A stretch of DNA of 60,000 nucleotides, from positions 35,667,554 through 35,727,553 of the forward strand of contig OX485803.1 of the NCBI GenBank assembly GCA_950295325.1. The letters run 5' to 3'. The position numbers were made by a program, and so were the translations under genes. Origin of the DNA: Polytrichum commune (Eukaryota; Streptophyta; Polytrichopsida; Polytrichales; Polytrichaceae). Below, piece after piece: positions 10,059-21,956 of the stretch. The stretch's first letter is position 1; each line of letters starts with the position of its first letter. The notes beneath the pieces are model-generated. The model saw nothing but the letters and a program-made list of their open reading frames with translations. It searched no databases and was not told the DNA's origin.

Positions 10059-11075
10059 TGTAGAGTCACCAAGTTGCCTTCACCGAACTAGCAAAAAGGC
10101 GAAAAGAGGACAAAGATACAATGCTAAATTTATCGGCCTCTGACATTTACGAAAATTTGCAAATACTTAGATGTGAAAAAATATTTAAAGAGGCCAAGTT
10201 AAGGGACATAATACACTTCATTTTACCACAAACATTTTACATGAGTGTCCGAGCCTCAAATTCTAACATGAGTGATAGAAATTTAGCTTGAGACGTGAGG
10301 CACCCGAGGTGCAAACTAACATGAGCGATAGGATTTTAGCTTGAGATGTTAGGCACCCGAGCATTCATGAAGCAAGCAAATCGAAGAGGATACACGCGAC
10401 ATATCAACGTTATGGACACCTACGACAAATAAAATTTTGATGTTTATTTTACAACCAATAAGTGAATTAAGAGAGAGGAGTCCACATCCATCGAAGCCTT
10501 GAGGTGGCCAACCTAAGATTTACGGGCGAAGATTTGAATTCATTTAGGCATAATAAAATTACACAAAAATAAGTGAAGTGTTGATGTAGAAGAAAAGATG
10601 AGTGACCAAGAAGCCAACAGCAAACACTTGTAAGATGGATATCCTTGCCAAAGTCACCATTTCGAAATATGGTGTTTGTTGATTATTTTGTGTGACTTCC
10701 TTAATGTGATTTCTAATGTCCTCTATGAGGTGTAGGTCCATGGTATGGGTGGGCATATGGAGGTGGATTAATAGTATGGGTTGAATGGGTTTGTTGAGGA
10801 TTTGAATGGTATGGATAGACAGGGTTAGTTTTAGTGGAGTGGAGATTTTCTAAATGTTTTCTTTTCAGTAAACAAATTTGTGTATCGTGATAAAGAGACC
10901 ACCTCTCCTTTGGGTGTCTGGCACGAATAGTCTTCTCATACATGTGGCAAGGTCATCTGTACAATTGTACAGGAATCTGAAAATCTACGCATATCAACAG
11001 CCATGCAGGAAGAAACAAATTCACTATAATTTGCCTATTTGTAATCAAACTTTATTCATTTCAAGATGACAATGA
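10059..11075 (+). other. Possible 3' LTR and remainder of spacer
   Basis: This stretch starts with TG directly after the purine tract. It has no coding signal and ends at the right palindrome breakpoint. A second LTR copy was not found, so its extent is unknown. Confidence 0.25.
10263..10361 (+). repeat. Two 53-bp-period direct repeats
   Basis: The unit ctaacatgagtgatag...cacccgag occurs at 10263-10308 and 10316-10361 with a few substitutions, inside the putative 3' LTR. Confidence 0.65.
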
Positions 11076-11946
11076 CATTTTGGAGACCATTGGGCCTGGA
11101 GCGATGAACCAGTAACTAGATGCATTAATAAATCACAAGCCTGTATGAATCCGAGCTCACACTTCCGCGCATACATCATAGATGCTTTACTGCCTGCTTC
11201 ATCACTCCGTCCTGATTTTGGGCATGTACATAATAAGGATGTCAGACACCTAGACTTGACATAGGATGCTCTGGGGAAAACTTCCAATCCATGGCAACTC
11301 CACCACAATCAACAAGTGCCTTCCCAAACAGAACAGAGAAAACAAAACGACATTCTGGTGAAGGGTAAAAAGATTGCAGTGACAGGGTTCGGACAGAGAC
11401 CAAAACAGTGTGAATAGTTGCTTTGTCATAAGCTTCTTTAACAAAACCAAGTGGCTCCCAATACACCAAAAACCATTGGTAGCTGGGAGCCACCGGGTCA
11501 GTGCTGAGAGAGGTCCCCAAGAGGTCGAGGCACAAGGCAAGCCAGGGGCACCTCCTCGATTACCACAAAAAACTTTTTTCAATACACACGAAACTAGTGG
11601 CCATCTATTTTTAGCCACACAAATTGGAAGTTGTGGTCGAACCTTGGAGTGGTTTTGTGCCCCACATTCTTCATTTCAGAATGTTTCTCCTCCAGTATGT
11701 GGGGAACTACAAGAATTGACCTCTGAATCTCTTGACCCCCTTCTAAAATTCATCCACTCAGCTTTGCTCCACCTGACCAAAGTGTAAGACAAGCAGGTTC
11801 CACTGCACAAGTTTCAGTAAGAGCCCTACACCTACCAATAACTCTCATTCTTTTCTCCCCATCCTCCAATCTCCATCTACTAGAGCTCTTGCATTATCTC
11901 AACATTCAGGGATGGTCTATTCTTTTCATCGTCAAGTGAATAACAA
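11076..11946 (-). other. 3' flank/UTR of right vasculin-like copy
   Basis: This is the mirror of 2505-3375 with the same overlapping, unrecognised short open frames. It is interpreted as untranslated or intergenic DNA downstream of the stop codon at 11947. Confidence 0.4.
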
Positions 11947-14900
11947 CTACCGGCGAACCCGGGCACGACAGTCATCATCAGATTCGCTGTCAGAGGTGCT
12001 CAAACCCGACGTCTCACTACCAACACTGCCGACTTTGAAGTCCATCCGCCTGTGATGGTTGTGGTTACTGCTAGGTCTCCCTGCAGCTCCTGATGTTGTC
12101 AACTCATTTTTCTGCACTCCCATCATCGATAAGACATGTCAGAGAAGATATTACACACAAATATCCGCAACACAAAACGTTTGGATGTCGATGTTAGAGG
12201 TATCCTCTAACTCAACTTGACTTTGTCACGAGTTGGTTGCTTTGCACACAACACCCTCCATGCTAGATAAATTTTTGGTGCATGCTTGGAGGTAGCGTGA
12301 AGATTCGACCGGGGGACTTTCGATATTGGTTGATCGAGGGTCAAACCCATTTTGGTGGCTACAGTGAGTTTGGCCCTCGATGAAACAAAAATAGGTTGCT
12401 CTTCATTCAAATTCCAACGCTACCTCAATTTTGTTATGCAAAACAACCAATACTAAATCGTAGGCGACCGACTCCCAACAAAAAGCCCCATTCAGGTTGA
12501 AGGATAGCTCTATCTGTTACATTAGAACGTTTTTTTCTGTCAACAAAATATATAGGCATGGGCTAACCTTATTCTTAACCAACCCAAGATAACGACTTCT
12601 GTAATGCTCTTACATATGATTCATGTTAGATAACCTCGAAATCCACAAAAACAACCCCAACAGAAATACATGGATCACAAACAAATGCATTCTGAACGTT
12701 TTGTATGTATTTGATATAGGTTGATTAACGATAGTTCCCGTTTACGGAATAAAGCATTCACACACCCTGTTTCACAAAGCACGCATCAACAATACTGATA
12801 CTTCAATCGATTCCAGATGATAGCATATTGCTTCAAGGCCGTGTGTTCACATTTATAACAGACACAGATATTGTTGACTACAAATGCATTAATCACGAAC
12901 AGAAACAACCACCCAACCACCCAATCAACAAAAACTTCAAGCGTGCGTCTGTGGCGAGGAGCTTATATGCTTACCCGCTTCCAGAAGGACATAATCTCCT
13001 CCTCTGTCAGACTGTCCTCCACTTCTTCTGCACTTTCGACCCATCCCAGCGATCTCAAAAACATGTACTCTTCTTCCACATCTGTCGCACCAGAAGCCAC
13101 CTGTGCTTGTGGAACTCTATCCGCCTTATCATTCACCACCCTTGGTGTATCCTCCGCGGTTGGTCCATTCTCAGTTACCCTGCCATCAACATGAACCTTA
13201 TCACCGGGGGCAGGTGTTCCAGAGCTCGGGGTTCTCTCATCGTGTCCTCTATCCCCATTCTCCAACCGGTGGGAATCGATCATTACATCATCCTCCAAAA
13301 GCTCCATGCCACCTTCCTCCGCAGATATGTTTGTAACCTCCTTCCCATTCGCAACACCGCTGTCTCTTGCAGGTGCCACATCCGACTTATCTACAACGCT
13401 GGGAGGAGCACTCAAACCAGCCTTTCGTCTCAGAGCGTTGAAGAACTCAACACGATTCTGCGTGGGTTGCGTAGACCGCCGTTCATCGCTTCCACTCATG
13501 GCTCCAGAACTGCCATCCTTAGTGCTCGCAGACCCACCATTTCCATCCAGCCCTGCTGAAGCAGACACTGGAGAAATAGGAACTGCCCGACGATCAAGCA
13601 GTTGCTTTGGCTTGCGTGGAAGGTGCAGAACTCCAGTTGCAGAACTTCCTACGTTCGGAATAAGACCCCCAGATGCTGCCACCACTGATGGCATTAACTC
13701 AGATTTCGGTCGACCACTTACATGGGACGACGAGGGCATCAGGCCTCCCTCTTGAATGCCCTTCCTTCCCAAAATCATTCCTGCTGTCTGGACTGATTTT
13801 AGAGCATCTGGGCGAGGAGGAGCCGGTGGTCGATAAGGTAAGCTTGGGACCTGGGAGGTGCTCACTGTCAGTCTGGCCTTCATGCTAGTAGGAGGTGCGA
13901 CAACATCTGCGGCCCTCACCACCACCTTTGGCTTCGGTTTCTCTCGCGGAACAAGGCCCTGCATGTATTGCCCACATATAGATGTATCATCAGTGACAGA
14001 CTACACACTACAGGGTTGCCAAGAATACGCTTCAAATGACTCCAGTGACTTGGAGGACGAATGCAATCAGACTGTAACGGCTGTCCCCAGAATTACACCA
14101 CGGTGGGGAAGTGGGACTAGCTCACTGACCAGTGCTTTCGGGACCACTGGAATGAATTGTCTCGATTGCTTTAGCTGAAGCTCCTCCAGCTTCTGGGTCT
14201 CAGCAAGATACTGTAACCAACGCACAAAAGTAACAACTACATCAGTGCCACAAAATGCCTTGCGACAGTCAAGGGACGGCGTGCCCAGCCAAAATAACAA
14301 GTAACAAGTATCTACTTACCCCAATTCGATTCTTGTGAGCATCGAGTCCAATTTAAGAGAACAACAATCACTGATTCCAACACACAGCTCCACAACCGTC
14401 GTAGAGCAAAAGCATCAGTTTCAACGACGATGGAGGAGTTCGATACTCAAAACAAAGAAATATAACATGCTCTCACAAGAACAAGAAAAACAGATAATAA
14501 GCAACACAAATACCAAGCTTGAAATGTGAAAATGCAGGATTGTCCTTGCACTGATCATACCTGTGGGGGGGTTCGAACACGTGGAGGATTCTGGACAAGA
14601 GTTTCCGCCATTTTCAAAGGATTTGTGGAACTCCCTGCGACTGAGATTGTTGCCAGGGAAGACGATGGCGCAGAACTGTTACTTGCACCAGAGCTCAAAG
14701 GAGCTAGGCTCCCATTTAGATCACCCAAAGTCAAAGAAGAAGGGACCTCTGCTAATGCAGAGCTCCAAACTTCTCCATTGCTGGCACCAGCAGTTGAAAC
14801 CAAACCACTGCTAGAGCTGCCACCTGTTGGCAGACCTGGTGACGACACTGCTGACCGGCTACCATCTGACCTGGGGGTTGTAGAACCCTGCCACAGAGGA

Positions 14901-16313
14901 CGTGGGCTCAAAATACCCACGTTCCCTAGGTTTGACTGGACGCTGCTCACTGAAATCACTCTCTCTTGAGCTCCAAGAGATGGGAAATTACGCTCAAATG
15001 CTGCTTTCTGCATGCTGCTCGTCAAACTACTACTGTTTGTGGGAGGAGCTGTGGGAAGGCTTCCCTGATCTGCCGCTTTCTTCTCCCCATTCTCCAGTGC
15101 CCGGGCAGCTGAACCTGTAGACTGAACTCGACGCAGCGGAGCTGAAATATCTGCCTCATACCTTGTCCCCACGTTCGACCCCAAACCTGGCCTTCGGAAT
15201 CCTGAAGAACTGTCTGACCGCTCTCTGTCCCTTTCCTCTGTCCCTCCAAACCCTCCCAAAACCCTGTCCCTGTCCCTGTCCCTGTCCCGACCATCCCGTT
15301 CTCTGTCCCGCTCCCAATCCCAGTCTCGCTCCCTAGACAAATCCCTATCACTACGGTCCAATCCTGCATCATAGCTGCGGTATGCTGGACTTCGCCCAAA
15401 ATTTGAATAACCTCTTGAATAAGAAGAGTCTCTGTCCTGAACCAAACGTTCATTCACACCACCACCGAGGACTGGCCCTCTTCGCCCTGCAGAGTTATAA
15501 GCCCGATCAGAAGATGTGGTTGTAAAACGAGAAGACTCAAAATCCACAGTGCTGCCTCCAGGTATCAATCCATGTGGCTGGACACGTTGCCCTGAAGAAA
15601 AGGAACCCCCACTATCATCTGAATAGCCACAACCCTTTCAGAAACCACCAAAGTCGAATGAACACTCTATTCTACATCCAACAGGAACCAAATATTTCCA
15701 TGGAATTTCACACAATTTCAAGCATGTCAACGCATCCAATAGCCCTTCCCAGGTAAGAGGAGCTCTAAACTCTCCACCATCGATCCATTGCCAATCCAGC
15801 AAGCCTACCTTCCTAAGCCCGTGTAGCTGATCACGAGTATGGTTTTCAATTCGTTCAAATAGGAGTAGGTCAACACAACTAAGCATCCCATCCAATATTG
15901 TCGGATGCAGCTTACCAGGAAAAAAATCAATGCCTCCATTTTTTACTAGAACCATAGTGGAGCCAGTACCAAAACTGTGACATGTAAATACACAATCTTC
16001 TGATGAATCTCCATTCTTTCCATCCTAGGACTTGCGACATTGTCGACTTCGTGCAACATATAAGAAGCAGGTTGCAAGATAGCCAGATGCAACACCCCAC
16101 ATTTTTCTCTTTCAGATTGCTGACAAGTTGTTGAGCTAATCTTCGGAAGCAACAAAGGGCACCAAACTCAGAATGACATCTACTCGTAACCATTGGCTGG
16201 AAGTATTTACCTTGATGATTGGAGGATGTTTGCATGTAATGGGTGGCCCCGCCAACCCCGCTGTTGGCTCCTTTGAGCCATTCCGGGACCAAGGATGGCT
16301 CACTTCTCTCCAT
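11947..16313 (-). CDS. Vasculin (GPBP1)-like protein, complete five-exon gene, predicted 787 aa
   Basis: Coding exons in transcript order are 16313-16211, 15591-14561, 14210-14130, 13958-12975 and 12111-11947. Every junction has GT-AG ends. Exon 1 ends in phase 1 and the rest join in phase 0, without a stop. The protein starts MERSEPSLVPEWL, the start I associate with plant members of this family. Next come a Tyr/Ser/Asn-rich stretch (YSNFGRS), a run rich in Arg-Asp/Arg-Glu at about residues 113-164, the conserved FERNFPSL motif at about 233-240, KLEELQLKQSRQ near 386, the vasculin C-terminal block LGWVESAEEVEDSLTEEE within residues 699-733, and an acidic serine-rich tail. A likely nuclear, mostly disordered regulator of transcription or RNA is inferred from the family and composition, not shown. 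The ATG lies 2 nt after a cag acceptor (AG ends at 16316), so a 5'UTR intron is likely. Exons 3-5 lie in the inverted-duplication arm. Confidence 0.85.
12289..12426. mobile_element. 138-bp foldback MITE in vasculin intron 4 (right copy)
   Basis: This is the mirror image of the 2025-2162 element at the corresponding point of the right arm. Its presence in both arms means the insertion came before the inverted duplication, or was copied by conversion. Confidence 0.6.
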
Positions 16314-16315
16314 CC

Positions 16316-18560
16316 CTGCAACAGACCATGATAGGTCTGCCGGCAGGAGCCCTACCGTTACTTTCTGCTTGCTCGCAATCTCGTCCGACGTTGGTTACAC
16401 ACCTCACAAAACTTGTCCACGTCCAAAACTTGCCACTTGAGCTACCCGAGCATTACGGCCTATCATCCTAACCACAGACATCTGCCGAGGCATTCGCCGC
16501 GCATGCCTGCTACCAGCTCCACCAGTGCCATTGACAGCTTGCTTACATAACTCTCACCGCAAACCTGCTCCTTGTATGTAAACCCTACTGGAACCCACTT
16601 CAATCACATTGAAATGTTGATGCAACTGTCTCAAGCCCTCGCCTCAACGTCCCCGCCTAACAGACCCGCAGATATTGAAGACTCGAAACCCTTCATGCCA
16701 ACCTCCCCCGCTGTTGCTTGCTCATAATCATGCTACCGGATTCATACGGTAAGGACTCCAAGCTTATTTTGGCAAGAACAGCACCTTCTGATTCTCAAAA
16801 AGAAGATGATATGCCAGATGCCACCTAATGTTACAAACAACAATACCGGTCGCCTTCCACGCTAACCACCTATTGTGCCATCCTCCGCACTCCCCCTGTG
16901 AGGTGGCCTGTGCTCTGTTTAAGCTTCAGAGCGAGGTCGCAATACAATTAAACTGGTGGAAGCGATAGAATAACACCCAACCATCCAATGCTCGAGATGA
17001 TTTCTAAGATTGCCACTAGTGGACGGGCTTTTCCTCACATCTGCCCATCTGCACTCCCGAATGCCGCGCCAAAACAGCCACACGGTATCTACAAAACCCT
17101 TTGTCGTCAATATCCACTTCCTCTGCCTCCCAGATCGTCAACCCATCACTCACCCTATCCTTAAGTCATCTCCGCAAAAACACCTCGGACATGCTCGCAC
17201 TCCGATTCGACCATCTCACGTGCACCTCACGCTCTGCTTCGCCACCGCCGCCACCACGAGAACCAAACATCACCTTCAATCAACAGTCCGCTCTGCTTCC
17301 CAAGCTCCCTGCCCCTTTTTGTTCGCAAACCCTAGTTCTTCCACCTGTTGACCGCCCTCCGCCCAAGCGCTCCCAGGTCACGATTCCCTCGGAATGCCCT
17401 CTTTCCTCGCCCTCCTCTTCCCAAAATTCGTGTGCTCTTTCCTCCCAACCTCTCTCCAGAATGGCCTCGCCCTACCAATCACGACACACCAATGCCCCTC
17501 TCCTCTTTTCTTTCGCGGGATTCCACCTGCAGTACCAGTGGATTCTGACCACTTTCTCCGGCCACCATATGACCTAATCCCACACCACCTCACCTCCCTT
17601 ACCTGCACACCTCCTCCTCGACCACCGATACCTCAGATGGACACCACACGCCGCCCTCCCACCCCCCGCTGCTACTCGTCCATGTCCAAACCCCCCACGC
17701 ACTCCCAAAATCCTCCCCCTCCAAAAACCCGCGCCACCGCGCCCCGCTCCTCCGTTCCGCTTCCACAATCTCCCCACTCCTCCGCTCCTACCGCCGCAGC
17801 GCTCTCGCCCTTCCCTCGGAACCCAACTCTCTCCCCGGTTCCAAGTGCACCGGTGGGGTCCGCACCTAAACCCTAGACCCAAACCGCGCACGCAAATTGT
17901 TCATTCGAGCTCCAAACCCCCATTCCCCCGCCCACCCCACCCGGACACAAAACGAAAACCAAACACCTCCCTTACCACCCCCACCGAAACCTCATTCAAT
18001 TCCCCTCCAATCTCCACCCCCCGTTCGCCGCTCCCTCCCTCCCCCCTGCTGGTCGCCAGGCTCCAAAACAAAACTGTACAGGCAAGCTAAACAACGCTTG
18101 CAGATCTTGCCGGGATGTCAGCGGCGGGCGCGTGTCAGATGCTCCCTCCCCAGCCTCTTCTCTTTCTCTGTCTCTCTGCTTGCAGGCGTGGAGGATGTGG
18201 AGGATGGCAATTGAACAAAAAGTTGCGGTCGTCCTTCCTTGGCTGGTGCTTCCTTCCTTGCTTCCTTGGCTTCCCTTGGCTGTGGGTGTGCTTTGTGCTC
18301 GCTTGCGCCTTGCGCCTTGCTTCCTTCCTCTTCCGTGCTTGCTTGCGCGTGCCACTTTCTTAACTGAGGGATTTACGTGGTGTCTTTTGGCGAGTGAGTG
18401 TGTGTTGCGTGGCGTTGCGTTATGGAGAAGTGGGTGTTGGAGAATGAGAGAACGAAGGGGGAGGGAGAGGGAGGGGAGTGGGGGAGGAAGAAAGAGCGAT
18501 GAAGCCATGGCGAGGTGGAGGCTCTTACGGCACTGCAAGTGAACCCCAGCCCTCCGTAGG
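16316..18560 (-). promoter_or_regulatory. 5' flank/leader of vasculin-like gene
   Basis: The sequence just before the ATG reads ttgcag/GG-ATG on the minus strand, an acceptor-like site, so a leader intron probably ends at 16316. From about 17,000 to 18,550 the DNA is GC-rich and strongly strand-biased (C/T on plus, G/A on minus), unlike the AT-rich DNA that follows. This suits a promoter and 5'UTR. The many overlapping Pro/Ser/Arg-rich open frames here look compositional, and I do not call them genes. No exact TSS or TATA box is claimed. Confidence 0.4.
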
Positions 18561-18705
18561 CGTAGCGGCCTACGTGTAACTCCGCTCTTACCCCCGTGCT
18601 ACCTGTATTTACCATCGCATCCCGAGGTCTTTTACCCCCCAGAAGTTACTATATACACTAATAAACATCTGGCTCAGTGGGGCCAATGAAGGGTGGAACC
18701 TTTTG

Positions 18706-18897
18706 CTACACTAAATTGTGTAATTAGTGTGGGTTACCATTCCGAGTTACGTGTTGCTATTACTTTCCACCAACATTATCTTTTTCACCAATAAGTCATG
18801 TCATTTTCTTTGGTGTGCATACTAACTACTTATGTTATTTGGTAAAACATGATACATGGTAAAATGTTGTAACTCAAAATGGTAACCCACACTAAAT
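18706..18897. mobile_element. Short MITE, CTACACTA-ended family (copy a)
   Basis: An inverted repeat: ttagtgtgggttacc near 18725 faces ggtaacccacactaa near 18881-18895. The left end is preceded by ctacactaaattgtg, the same terminus seen in the copies at 33595-34178 and 35103-35650. Confidence 0.6.
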
Positions 18898-18928
18898 AGA
18901 TCAAAAAAAACTATATAGTTGCAAATGA

Positions 18929-19130
18929 GTTGGTTGAGTTTGAGAATTAGCCGGTTGAAATCCAAGATGTCATGAAAAATGACGAATCGTATTGGAGGAA
19001 TTTATAGAATGTATCCCAATTTAATACAGAACAGCCGAAAGATGCTAATATGTAACCGTTTGGACTAGAAACGACTAGTTATCCTCTAAAATCTTCCCGG
19101 ACATTTTGAGTGAGGTTTGCCCTATTTATG
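18929..19130 (+). repeat. Diverged dispersed repeat shared with about 29150-29345
   Basis: Both stretches share blocks in the same order: a gaatyyatagaat-type segment, catgtaacc..ttggact and aaaatcttccyggaca. It is probably a decayed transposon. No coding content or ends can be defined. Confidence 0.4.
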
Positions 19131-19959
19131 AATGGACTAGATAACCAATGACAAAAGAGTGGATGATAGGAGAGTCATAAGAGCAGCGAGTCGTCCACCT
19201 ACTCCAACAATTGGGTATCACTCATAACCGCCGCTCGTCTCGTGGACATAGTATGGGAGCTATGATGGATGACATTCCGCCTCGATGGATGTGAAGTTAT
19301 AACGAGTTCTTATAACCCTCCTTTTGTTCTTAGATGAGTGACTAATTGGGACCACATTACATTGCTTATGGTGTTTATGATAATAGTGTCACTCACCCTA
19401 CTCTAAGGCGCACTACGCTAATGCCCAACAACTTCATCATTAGTGTCACCTCATCACACTTGGCGTTTAAGTGTGCTCGTTTACTAATCTCTTGGCTTCT
19501 AAGAATATTCCCGAGGTTCCTACCTCCCTACGTAAGTCATTGCACCACACTTCTTATAATTTACAGTGGGCCACACTATTCATCATCGACCCACATCAAT
19601 CATCTTGCAATCACTAGGTGATAACTAGAGAGAATGTCATGTAGCAAAGGGTGCTAGATGACAAGTCATAAGAATTACTTGAATGTGCATGGCACACCAA
19701 TTTTGATGGCACACTAAATACCCAATTTAGTGTATGATAGTTTAGTGTAGTTATGACTTGGGCGCCTCCTCCGAGGTCTTACCCCAATTTCTCCGCCTTC
19801 CCTTTAATTCCCTCTTGAATTTTTCCCCCTATCCTTGCCCCAGTGGTCCCACCCACCATGCCTCCACCAACCCCTTGCTAGTGCAATCCATCCACCCTTT
19901 CCTTGCTTCCCAACCTTGAGGGTCAAGGCTTTGACAAACCCTTAGACCGTTCGCCCTCT

Positions 19960-20860
19960 TTAGTGTGACACGTTTGGGAAACACAAAAAAAGTCGTATTA
20001 TCGAGTTGTCGTCTTCTCGTTAATACGACAAATGGTGTAAAGTTGTTGTATTATTGATAGAATATGAAAACATAAGTAACATGAGCTTTAAAATATATAC
20101 AACGGGTTTAAGCAATATAGATGGTATGAAATAATAGCTTACAACTCCAAACAAATACAAATATTCTCAAGAACTCTTGAAATAAGAGTCCAAATATGTT
20201 TGGTGTTATCCACCCAAGTTAGCAACAATCATCTTATCTAAATTTGCCTACTCACTTTTGAAAACTAATAATTTCATCCACACCATAACATAAAAAGTTC
20301 TCTGATAAGAAACGAGACAACAATGATGCATGACGTTTAGCACCACTGAGTTTTATTGTAGGTGGAACAACATCATCCACATCTACTGAATCTAGATCAA
20401 CATTAAGATCAAAGTCTTGTGCAAAATTGGTTCCCAAAGTAGCATCCACCAACTCATCAATACTCAATTCTAGCTCACTGATCTCTTCCCCTTCCATCTA
20501 AATGTAAGTATCGATTGACATCTCATCATCACCCAATTGTAACTTTGAAATCATAGCACCATGTCCATTCTACACTAGTAAACCTAATTTTCATTAAGTA
20601 CTTAATGATAAGTGAAGTTCCCAAGTAGTTCCCAAGTGAAAATGGATGTATTTTAGATGTACATAACATACATGAAAGGAATTTTGTCATTAACTACCTC
20701 TTTAATATGACAATATGGGTTCTAAATGTCGCATTATCGAGTGTTGTAGTTGTATAAAAGAGGGAGTTTTGAACTTAAAAGTTTGGTCTCGTAAAAATGT
20801 GTTGTAATATTGAGGGTGTCGTATAAACGAGTGTCATATAAACGAAGTTAGACTATACTT
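19960..20860 (-). mobile_element. Decayed Tigger/pogo-like DNA transposon remnant
   Basis: Both flanks carry the wording typical of plant Tigger-like termini: ctcgttaatacgacaaatg near 20017 on plus, and on the minus strand tagtctaacttcgtttat followed by ctcgtttatacgacaccc near 20850-20815. Between them is a minus-strand frame that looks like a transposase C-terminus. The terminal match is approximate and no TA duplication was identified. Confidence 0.4.
20252..20497 (-). pseudogene. Possible transposase C-terminal fragment (Tigger/CENP-B-like)
   Basis: This 81-codon frame is acidic at the start (SIDELVDATLG, DLDSVDVDDVVPPTIKLS) and ends AKRHASLLSRFLSENFLCYG, then VDEIISFQK. I believe it resembles the tail of plant Tigger-type transposases, but this is from memory of the pattern only. 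The DDE catalytic region is absent. It sits between terminus-like sequences, so it fits an internally deleted element. Confidence 0.35.
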
Positions 20861-20869
20861 GCTTCCGCA

Positions 20870-21910
20870 CATTTGTTGCAAATGGTTAGCTATATGGGCC
20901 TTATGTGGTCCCTCTTTGTAATCGGACATATATATGGCTGAGGCATTTATAACGGATAAAATAAGAGAGTTTGCATCTATTCGGGAGGACTAATAGTGGG
21001 GAATTTTTTTTCCTTGTGAAGAGAACATTATGAGAATGCAAACTTTTTATGAATATGGAAATTGTCACAGATTTTGAAGCGGTAAAGTTAGGGTAACACA
21101 TAATTGATCTATAGGATAACCCATAACCACTCATCTAAATGGTAATTTATGGCTATGACAATTGTCAAAATTCTAACGAGGAAAATCGATCACAAGCCGC
21201 CTCCACATGACCTTAACATCGTTTGCGTGAAAAAGACATGTCTCGTCCATGTTGGCATTACATGACCCTAGTGAGCAGTTAAATGCACATGGTTGACTAT
21301 GGATGCCTCAACCTTAATTTCAGTGGGATTTGGTTGGGCTTGCAACAAATATTAAAGAGACATATGTTACAATAAAATTGGAGGATGCGCTCAAAATTTA
21401 CACATCATTCTAAGTTGAATTTCAAAACACATATTGCACCTTCATCAACCCCTCGGATTGCTAGTGCAATGCAATATTTACAAGTTTCCCTCCCAAGGCT
21501 TGGGGGCAAGTTGTGAGAAAGGCTATGTGTGGGTTTACATTAGGATTCCAAGACCAAAGAAACTTTTAAATCGAGCAATCCTAATGGTTGAGAATAAAAC
21601 TTTGGATCCAAGGAGTTTACATTAGGGTTTGATGTTAAAGTACAAATAAAATGAAACCGCGCTAATATGGTACCACATTTTCATCAAATTTTGTTGGCTT
21701 CAATGCCAAAACACAACCCCTCCTAGTTTAAGAACCCAATCTCTTTAAGTGTTGGTCCAACGTTGAGTCCAAAAGCAAGGCCCATGAAAGGGTATTTTGA
21801 AGCCCAACTTTCTTGGAGGTAGACCTTAATATAAACCCACCTTCAAATTGATAAGGTTTGGATCTTAATATGATATAGGGTAAATATGTATTCATATCTC
21901 ACACCAATTC
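20870..21910. other. No gene seen
   Basis: AT-rich DNA with only short, unrecognised open frames. No inverted ends or tandem structure noted. Confidence 0.5.
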
Positions 21911-21911
21911 A

Positions 21912-21919
21912 TATATATG

Positions 21920-21955
<36 letters not shown>

Positions 21956-21956
21956 T
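21912..21956 (+). repeat. Compound (TA/TG)n-(AG)n microsatellite
   Basis: A short atatat run passes into (tg)8 and then (ag)9-10. Confidence 0.9.

Larger units (their letters stand above)
3376..11075 (+). mobile_element. Degenerate Ty3/gypsy-like element forming the palindrome spacer
   Basis: The entire spacer between the two arms looks like one rearranged gypsy-type element read on the plus strand. In order it has: a displaced copy of an integrase-linker module (3376-3726), the tail of reverse transcriptase with RNase H (about 3740-4330), a ladder of repeated linker/zinc-binding modules (about 4380-7200), the start of the integrase core (to 7358), unrecognised open frames (7516-8668), a coiled-coil-like stretch (about 8813-9130) and a purine-rich tract at about 10039-10053 that could be the polypurine tract. 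Numerous in-frame stops (for example after VVLAQNM and in TTK*EALA) show it is dead. There is no 5' LTR, gag, protease or most of the reverse transcriptase on the left, so the element is 5'-truncated at the breakpoint. Confidence 0.7.
11076..14450 (-). repeat. Right arm of large inverted duplication
   Basis: This is the reverse-complement partner of 1-3375, separated from it by a 7.7 kb spacer. It carries exons 3-5, intron 4 with its MITE, and the 3' flank of the vasculin-like gene. Homology with the left arm is still complete at 14450, which pairs with the first base of the window, so the outer end is not defined here. Confidence 0.95.

Noticed and set aside
17101-17876. Overlapping Pro/Ser-rich open frames of 158-160 codons (and 17996-18538 minus, 180 codons)
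   Set aside because: All frames are open because of the C/T-rich composition. No domain is visible, and the region is best read as the 5' flank of the vasculin-like gene.
18706-19745. One large element from ctacactaaattg at 18706 to tttagtgtag near 19754
   Set aside because: The inner inverted pair at 18725/18895 already closes a compact element, and the sequence between 18900 and 19700 shows no relation to the other copies.
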